Shown here: piece by piece, positions 58,570 to 64,000 of the stretch
Numbering within the stretch: position 1 is the first letter of the stretch
How the letters are laid out: each line of letters opens with the position of its first letter
Assembly (NCBI GenBank): GCA_019671005.1
Contig: CM033732.1
Coordinates: 8,278,886-8,342,885 of the forward strand
DNA length: 64,000 nucleotides
Direction: 5' to 3'
DNA from: Hibiscus mutabilis
Taxonomy: Eukaryota; Streptophyta; Magnoliopsida; Malvales; Malvaceae
Program-made: the position numbers and the translations under genes
Notes under the pieces: generated by a model
The model's input: only the letters and a program-made list of their open reading frames with translations
The model's database searches: none
What the model was told of the DNA's origin: nothing

Positions 58570-59127
58570 ATTCTACTGAGATGCGTTAAACCTTAATTGT
58601 TGTACAATTGCACTGCAATCTTGTGTTTGGATAATACACAATACAATGAGTTTCAACAATTGAGAGGTACAACATACTCTAATCTTGTGCTTCGGGACCC
58701 TACGCACGAAGGAGTGACCATGGATGACTTCGAAGGCGGAGATACAACACATCTCAATCTAGTTAGAGCTATAACACTGTTATGGGTGATGACCAGATGG
58801 GAGGTGATGACAATAATGCTGTTACGAATGATAACAATGAGGTTGTTGCAATACAGAAGAATGTCAAGACAAGAGAGGATCTTTCAACAGAGAGCGGCCA
58901 GCCATTCGAACGACAGGTGACAAGTAGGAGTGTACGTGAAAGAAAGATGCCCACAGCCCAACTGATTTTGTCCTGTAATAGTTTTTCTTAGCCTATATAA
59001 GTTGGTTTTATTTCTTTTTGAGTTTTATCAATCAAGTAATATGAAAATCCTTCTCTCTTAAACTTCTGTTTCTTCTTCCTCCCTCATTCTCTGAATTTTT
59101 GAGTTCTTATCAAGCAAGTTCATAATA
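58570..59127 (+). repeat. Probable 5' LTR of a decayed Ty3-gypsy element
   Basis: CCTATATAAGTTGG (58993-59006) is a good TATA box, followed by a T/C-rich leader and the presumed LTR end just before a primer-site-like TGGTGCTTTCATTGAGAG (59131-59148). No second LTR was found in the window, and the left end is not defined. Confidence 0.45.
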
Positions 59128-59130
59128 TTT

Positions 59131-60640
59131 TGGTGCTTTCATTGAGAGATCAAAATCATGGTTACCCAGGCTGAATCCATTTGAACCCTTCAGGATACCA
59201 CTACCAGACATGAATAGGTGTTGACCTCTCTTTAGAACAGTGCCAAAAAGAATAAGCAAGCGTTTGAAGAGCAAAAATAGTCCATAAAGACTCTCCAAAA
59301 GACTATGCAAGATGTGGTCAAATAACTTACGTCCATGGCGTCGCAAGGGGCTCAGAGTCAGACGAGCAGGGTACAGTTGGAACCAGAAAGAGTAGGGGAA
59401 TCTCTACCCAATCAGGGGAAAGCCAAGATAAGGGAAGATATGGAGGATTCTTTTTTGCTCCCCCTAAACCAACGTATGTGGAGCTCTCTCTTTTCACGAA
59501 GAAGGATCCAGATAAGTGGGTAGCATCCGCCCAGGATTTTTTTGAGTTCTGTAGAACCGAAGACCACCACCGCGTGATAAGGACGTCTTTTTAAATGGAG
59601 AAAATTACCAAACGATGGTTTCGATGGATACAAAGGCGGCGTCAACTGAACGGCTAGAACCATCTAGTGGAGGCTATATGATAGCGGTTTGCAGTCACAG
59701 AAATTAAATCTCCCGAAGAGCAACTAACCAAGCTCGTCCAAAACACGATGGTGGAGAATTATTAAAATCGCTTTAAAGAGATGGCATTGCAGATAGATCA
59801 CCTGTCGAAGACATTCTTGATCCAGTATTTTGTGTTCGGGTTAAGGGCTGAGATAAAAAATGAGGTCTTGTACCGACCTATAATCATGCATGAGGTGGTT
59901 TCATTAGCCCGTTTACAAAAAGTAAAATTGAATGAAGCAAAGAACACACTGGGCTGGGTTTTGAGGCCCAAACTACCTTCATTATTGCCCATTCTAGGAA
60001 ATGCAAGTGGTGGACCAAAATTCATGCAGGGAGACCTCCTCCAAACGATATTACCACGGCCAAACCTAGTTTCTCTCAACCTAGAAGGCTCTTTGCGGCG
60101 GAAGCTCAAGCTCGTCGAGAATAAGGGTTGTGCTACTACTATAATTCCAAGTATTCACCGGGGCACAAGTGTAAAAATCCCTAATTGTTTCTACTAGATG
60201 AGGAATGGGGTAATGAGGAGGACAAAGGGATAATAAGGAGGACAAGATTGAAGGCAAAGGAAATGATGCCTTAGAAGAACCACTGGGAATGACCAACAGC
60301 TTGGTTGGAGAGCAGTCACTAGTCTCCTTTAATGCACTGGACGGCTGCTACACGCCAAACACACTCAGAGTTAAAGGATTGATTAAGGGGCGAAAAGTAT
60401 AAATACTTATTGACGGCGGAATTACCCATAACTTCATGCAATCTCGAGTGGCCAGACACTTGGGGTTACCGATTATAGCCGCACCAAACTTTGAGGTTCT
60501 AGTGGGAAACAGAGAGTGACTATAGAGTAAAGGTTGTATCACAAACCTAAAGGTTACGGTGCAAGGGAAAGAGCTGGTGACGAATTTCTATGTTTTCTCA
60601 CTAAAAAGGACTGAGATGGTGCTCGAAGTGGCCTAGATGG
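59131..60640 (+). pseudogene. Ty3-gypsy gag-protease remnant
   Basis: Plus-strand pieces in several frames: PTYVELSLFTKKDPDKWVAS (about 59470), HLSKTFLIQYFVFGLRAEIK (59800), LARLQKVKLNEAKNT, a damaged zinc knuckle LCYYYNSKYSPGHKC (about 60128, second Cys changed to Tyr), SLVSFNALDGCYTPNTLRVK (60322) and a retropepsin strand ILIDGGITHNFMQSRVARHL (about 60405), then VTVQGKELVTNFYVFSLK. The capsid, knuckle and protease order and the D-G-G active site fit a chromovirus-like Ty3-gypsy. Many stops and frameshifts, and an abrupt end near 60634 before RT, make it a dead, truncated copy. Confidence 0.75.
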
Positions 60641-60850
60641 CTATGAAGCACGGGTACTCCCCTTTAAGACCGTCTCGCGTCCCTGATACATCTCCAGAAT
60701 AGGGACAGGGAGGGGACGTCCTAACTTTACAGGGTACGGTTAAAATTATACCGGTCAATCTATGGGGACGTTTCGGGGACGTACCCGAATAATTTTAATT
60801 AAAAAAATGGGAAATAAGACCCCTAATTTAAGGGGGACTTGGCCTTTCCC
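60640..60850. repeat. Dispersed repeat beginning TATGAAGCACGGGTACTCCC
   Basis: The first 70 or so bases are nearly copied at 61525-61590 in the same orientation. GGGGACGT recurs three times inside (60713-60785). The class is unknown; it may be a MITE piece. Confidence 0.5.
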
Positions 60851-60920
60851 TGATAGATATCTGAAACCACATTCATTTGTGTTCCATGCTAGATTATTAC
60901 AGTAAACATGACAAAAAAAC

Positions 60921-61285
60921 TATGGGTTTCTGGTTTGTTTGTTGATCATGGCTTTGGACATTACTGTTGGATTACTTGACATTGAGGCTGAAATAGCTGA
61001 AAATAAGGTATGCTTAGGGACTTAGCATGTAAATAGAATTGTATCCTTCATTTTCTTATTGGATGATATTATGATTCTTTGCTAAACAGGTGAAGCATTT
61101 GAGGATGTGGATTTTCGAGTGCAGAGACCTCAGTTTACAGGCTTACAAGCTAGGACTCGCGGCATCCGTATTTCTCGTATGCATTTGGACAAAGGAAGAC
61201 TTGGACAAAGCATCTGCTAATAAACAATTGGCCGTGTGTTCCCTCATTTTCTCTTGGTATGTATTTTCTTGGCTTGTATAATTCG
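60921..61285 (+). pseudogene. Truncated DUF1218-family gene fragment with retained intron
   Basis: The first block (60921-61009) encodes a membrane-segment remnant and MALDITVGLLDIEAEIAENK. After an intron (61010-61089, GTATGC...AACAG) the second block encodes VKHLRMWIFECRDLSLQAYK, LGLAASVFLVCIWTKEDLDK and ASANKQLAVCSLIFSW. These match DUF1218 membrane proteins (some are called modifying wall lignin). A frameshift near 60935, loss of about 14 residues between AASV and CIW, and decay after SLIFSW show it is not functional. Because the intron is kept it is a DNA-level copy, not a retrocopy. It lies between two direct copies of the GAAGCACGGG repeat. Confidence 0.7.
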
Positions 61286-61745
61286 ATTTTTTAAAGAAGT
61301 TTTTACATATTTGGAGGATCTTTGAAAGTTATATTCTCGTATTCATATCTCATAACCCGTAGACCATGTCTTGTCGGTTTTATATCTATAGTCGTTATTG
61401 TCCTCTTTAAATGATCATCGGTACTACAATAATTTGTCACCCTAAAGTGTGCCTTCCCATATTTGAACTCAGGGTCTGCCTATGGAGAACTTTTCACAAC
61501 CATAGTACCATGATTGTGAAAAGATATGAAGCACGGGTACTCCCCTTTAAGGCCACCTCGTATCTTCGATACGTCTCCAGTTTTCGAAATCTGTGAAACA
61601 AATGACCAAATTAGGATTCAAAATAAAGCGACTGTGCAAAAGAAAATGAAATCGTATATATATATATATAACTTGCATCGTTGTTATTTGTTTCTTAAAC
61701 CCTTTTACGGATTTGTATGATATTAACTATGTTGTTTTGAATTTT
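61286..61745. other. Intergenic DNA with second copy of the GAAGCACGGG repeat
   Basis: 61522-61590 copies 60648-60715. A (TA)n microsatellite lies at 61655-61671. No gene seen. Confidence 0.5.
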
Positions 61746-61960
61746 TGATGTGATTTTGTTTGTTGTTGAATAATGTAACCGGATTATGAATTTGTTTGTT
61801 GTTGAACAATGTAACAAGATTATGAATTTTGTTTGTTTGTTGTGGTTTTCTTAAACCCTTCGATGTGATTTTGTTTTGTTGTTGAACAATGTAACTGGAT
61901 TATGAATTTGTTTGTTGTTGAACAATGTAACAAGATTAAGAATTTTGTTTGTTTGTTGTG
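61746..61960. repeat. Tandem repeat of about 115 bp, two copies with inner repeats
   Basis: GATGTGATTTTGTTT recurs at about 61748 and 61862. Each unit contains two sub-repeats of GAATTTGTTTGTTGTTGAACA type. The array directly abuts the Ogre-family LTR. Confidence 0.75.
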
Positions 61961-64000
61961 TGTAATCACTCATTTTCATTTGTAAATACATATTGCATGT
62001 ATATTTTTTATATATGAATGTTAATAATATAAATATAAGGTAGTGTGTGCATGTATATTATAAGCTATGTATGTATACGTATTAATGGTGTATGTGTGTC
62101 GCGTATGTATCTATAGAGTACGAACGTATTTGTTTAATGTGTGTAGAGGTTATGTTAATTATGTGTATGATTATATATATGTATGTTAGTATGTTACATT
62201 AATGTTTGCATGTGTATTCGTATGTTACATTTATATGGGTGTGCACGTGTACGTATGTAATGTCGTATTATTATTATTATCATTATTATTATTATTATTA
62301 TTGGACTAATGTAAAATAAAATCTAAAATATAAAACCCAAATATTATAATAACAGTCAAAGTCCATATTATTACAAGATATATATATATGTAATTTACAA
62401 GGCCCATTTTCGGCCAGCCCAATCCCATCTAATTAACCCTAAAACCCTATATGATATCTAATATCATTTTATTTTTTGCAGCAGTTGAAGGAGGGCCATT
62501 GGATCAAATTCAGAACCAACGGCCACGATCAACCTTGGGAGAGCTGTCCAGCGCGTGAAACACACTTCCAGGACATCCTCTGCCACGTGTCGTCATCTCC
62601 AGCAAACACCACGCATTTCAAGGCTCGATCTAGGCCGCACATTCCTCATGTAATCACAGCCGTTGGATCAGATCTAATCCAACGGCCGTGAGTAAATCCA
62701 GTCGAAGATGATGCTGCCACACTCTCTCCACGCCGGCACCACTCCGCCGTACCATCAGTCCAACCACCAGACGTGCAAAAGAGGCAAAAGAACAGATTAT
62801 CAACAACCAAATCTCAGAAAGATAATCTTTTTTATTTATTATTAGATCTACAAAAAGGAAAAAAGAGCACATATGTAAAGGGGGTTCGACCTTCTTTTGT
62901 ACGGGGGTTTTTGTTTTTTGGAACCAGATCTAAAAATACACAAGAAATTCCAGAAAGGTAGTCTTTTTTTTTTCTTTTTTGCATGTTCATTCGAACCAAA
63001 ATCAATACAAAATATAAACAAAAAAGGGAAGAGTATACCTTTTAGGCTTCGACCGGTTACCTTGTACGGTGGCCGAGACTAGGATCTCCGATGAAAGGTC
63101 CCCACGCATCTATCTCTTTATCTTCTCCCTTATTCTGAACGTCGATCCACCTTTGAATCGGTGATAAGCCCACTCCTAGGGTGAATCGGTCGAGAGGAGA
63201 GATGTCGGGGTGGTGAAAAGGAGGTTTTTTTTTTCTTCCAAAAAGGCTTCGGGTTTTTCAGATCTAGGCAAATCGGAGTGTTTTCCCTAAAAAATAAGCA
63301 TACACCAGGGTTTTAGAGAGAGGGGAGAGTTTTTTCTGAAGCTAGTTTGAGTTCCACCACCGCCGGAGACGACATCGGCCATGGAAGGGGTGAACGGCGA
63401 TATCGAGTTGTTGAGAGAAAAAGAGGGGAGGGGCTGAATAATTTTTAGGTTTAGGTTTAATATTACCGGTTATAAAACAAATAATAACCTTTATATAGTT
63501 AAATGGTCTAATTACACGAAGGGTCCTTTTGTTTTTTCCCGCTTTTGCTTTCGACCATGGCACAATTGCGTTTTCAATCCCCGTTCTCTGTTGCCGCACG
63601 CTTTTGCATCCCCTTTTTCGTTTCAAATTAGCATCTGCATTTCATTTTCATTCAATTCAACCCCGAAATTAAGTTAGATCAGATTATAAATGGCATAAAT
63701 ACCTTCGCAGTCCTTCCGTGTTTTTGTTTCTTACACTTTGAGCTTGCCGCATGGGTTTATTACTCGATAGGTCCTTTGGAGTTTAATTCAGTTTTTAATC
63801 AAGTCCTTAATTATGTCTTTAACTATTTAATTTCTGTTTTTAGGTTTTGTTTCTTTTCCATTTTAGCCCTTCTGATGCTTTAAACTTTTATATCTTTATT
63901 CCTTTTATCTATTTTAGTGTATTGTGTTGCACATCATATTTACATATGTTTCATTTACGCCTAGTCTATTTATGTTTTATAGTGTATTATATCATTTTAT
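61961..64000 (+). mobile_element. Second Ogre-family LTR, opposite orientation, cut by window end
   Basis: TGTAATCACTCATTTTC at 61961 matches the LTR start of the Ogre element at 12595-31008 (minus strand there, plus strand here). Shared marks follow in the same order: an AT-rich stretch with TATGTATACGTATTA, the palindrome GCCGTTGGATCAGATC/GATCCAACGGC (62659-62686), and AACCAGATCT-like and GAGTGTTTTCCC-like parts. It is clearly diverged. Expected length of about 2.8 kb means it ends beyond 64000. No polypurine tract precedes it, so it is a 5' or solo LTR. An (ATT)n microsatellite lies at 62268-62303. Confidence 0.75.

Noticed and set aside
60640..61600. GAAGCACGGG copies as terminal inverted repeats of a gene-capturing transposon
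   Set aside because: Both copies are in the same orientation, so they are direct, not inverted, repeats.

Overview
The window is nuclear DNA of a flowering plant, most likely a eudicot. It is AT-rich and dominated by nested LTR retrotransposons of plant lineages (Sirevirus-like Copia, Ogre/Tat, Athila and Tekay-like Ty3-gypsy). It also holds SINEs, LINE ends, MULE-type and hAT-type MITEs, a piece of plastid ndhD, and one intron-containing host gene whose product has a plastid transit peptide. The species cannot be named from the sequence alone.

Layout. 1-9.6 kb: a tRNA-derived SINE (about 1140-1330); a second SINE split in its A-box region by an hAT-type MITE (2008-5519, perfect 8-bp TSD), itself split by a gag-only Copia element (2361-5377); then a second gag-only Copia element (5924-9296). 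9.6-42.3 kb: one solo LTR of a Tekay-like element (ends 9627 and 42329, minus strand) carries four foreign insertions: a plastid ndhD segment (about 10153-10868), a Copia solo LTR (11207-12444), an 18.4-kb Ogre/Tat element (12595-31008, minus strand) and a 10.2-kb Athila element (31763-41919, plus strand). All but the plastid piece have perfect 5-bp TSDs.

42.3-48.5 kb: AT-rich DNA with a SINE, a SINE broken by a LINE end, a MULE-type MITE with 9-bp TSDs, and degenerate telomere-like tracts. 48.5-55.4 kb: an apparently intact seven-exon minus-strand gene for a 298-residue plastid-lipid-associated protein (fibrillin family, closest in my recollection to PAP13/FBN7). Its 2.9-kb first intron carries two separate tandem duplications. 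55.4-64 kb: another MULE-type MITE, a LINE 3' end, a decayed Ty3-gypsy gag-protease remnant, a truncated DUF1218 gene fragment between two copies of a dispersed repeat, and the start of a second Ogre-family LTR that runs off the window.

The host gene is the only gene that looks functional. The retroelement genes carry frameshifts or stops, though the Athila RT and integrase and the Ogre integrase are nearly whole. The most unusual pattern is that several unrelated elements each carry a dense cluster of their own short palindrome: GGTTTCGAAACC in Copia element 2, GGTATCGGTACC-type in the Copia solo LTR and the Tekay-like LTR, CCTATATAGA in the Ogre 3' UTR, and GTTGCCNNGGCAAC throughout the Athila element including its coding region. 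This is the main lead for something undescribed.
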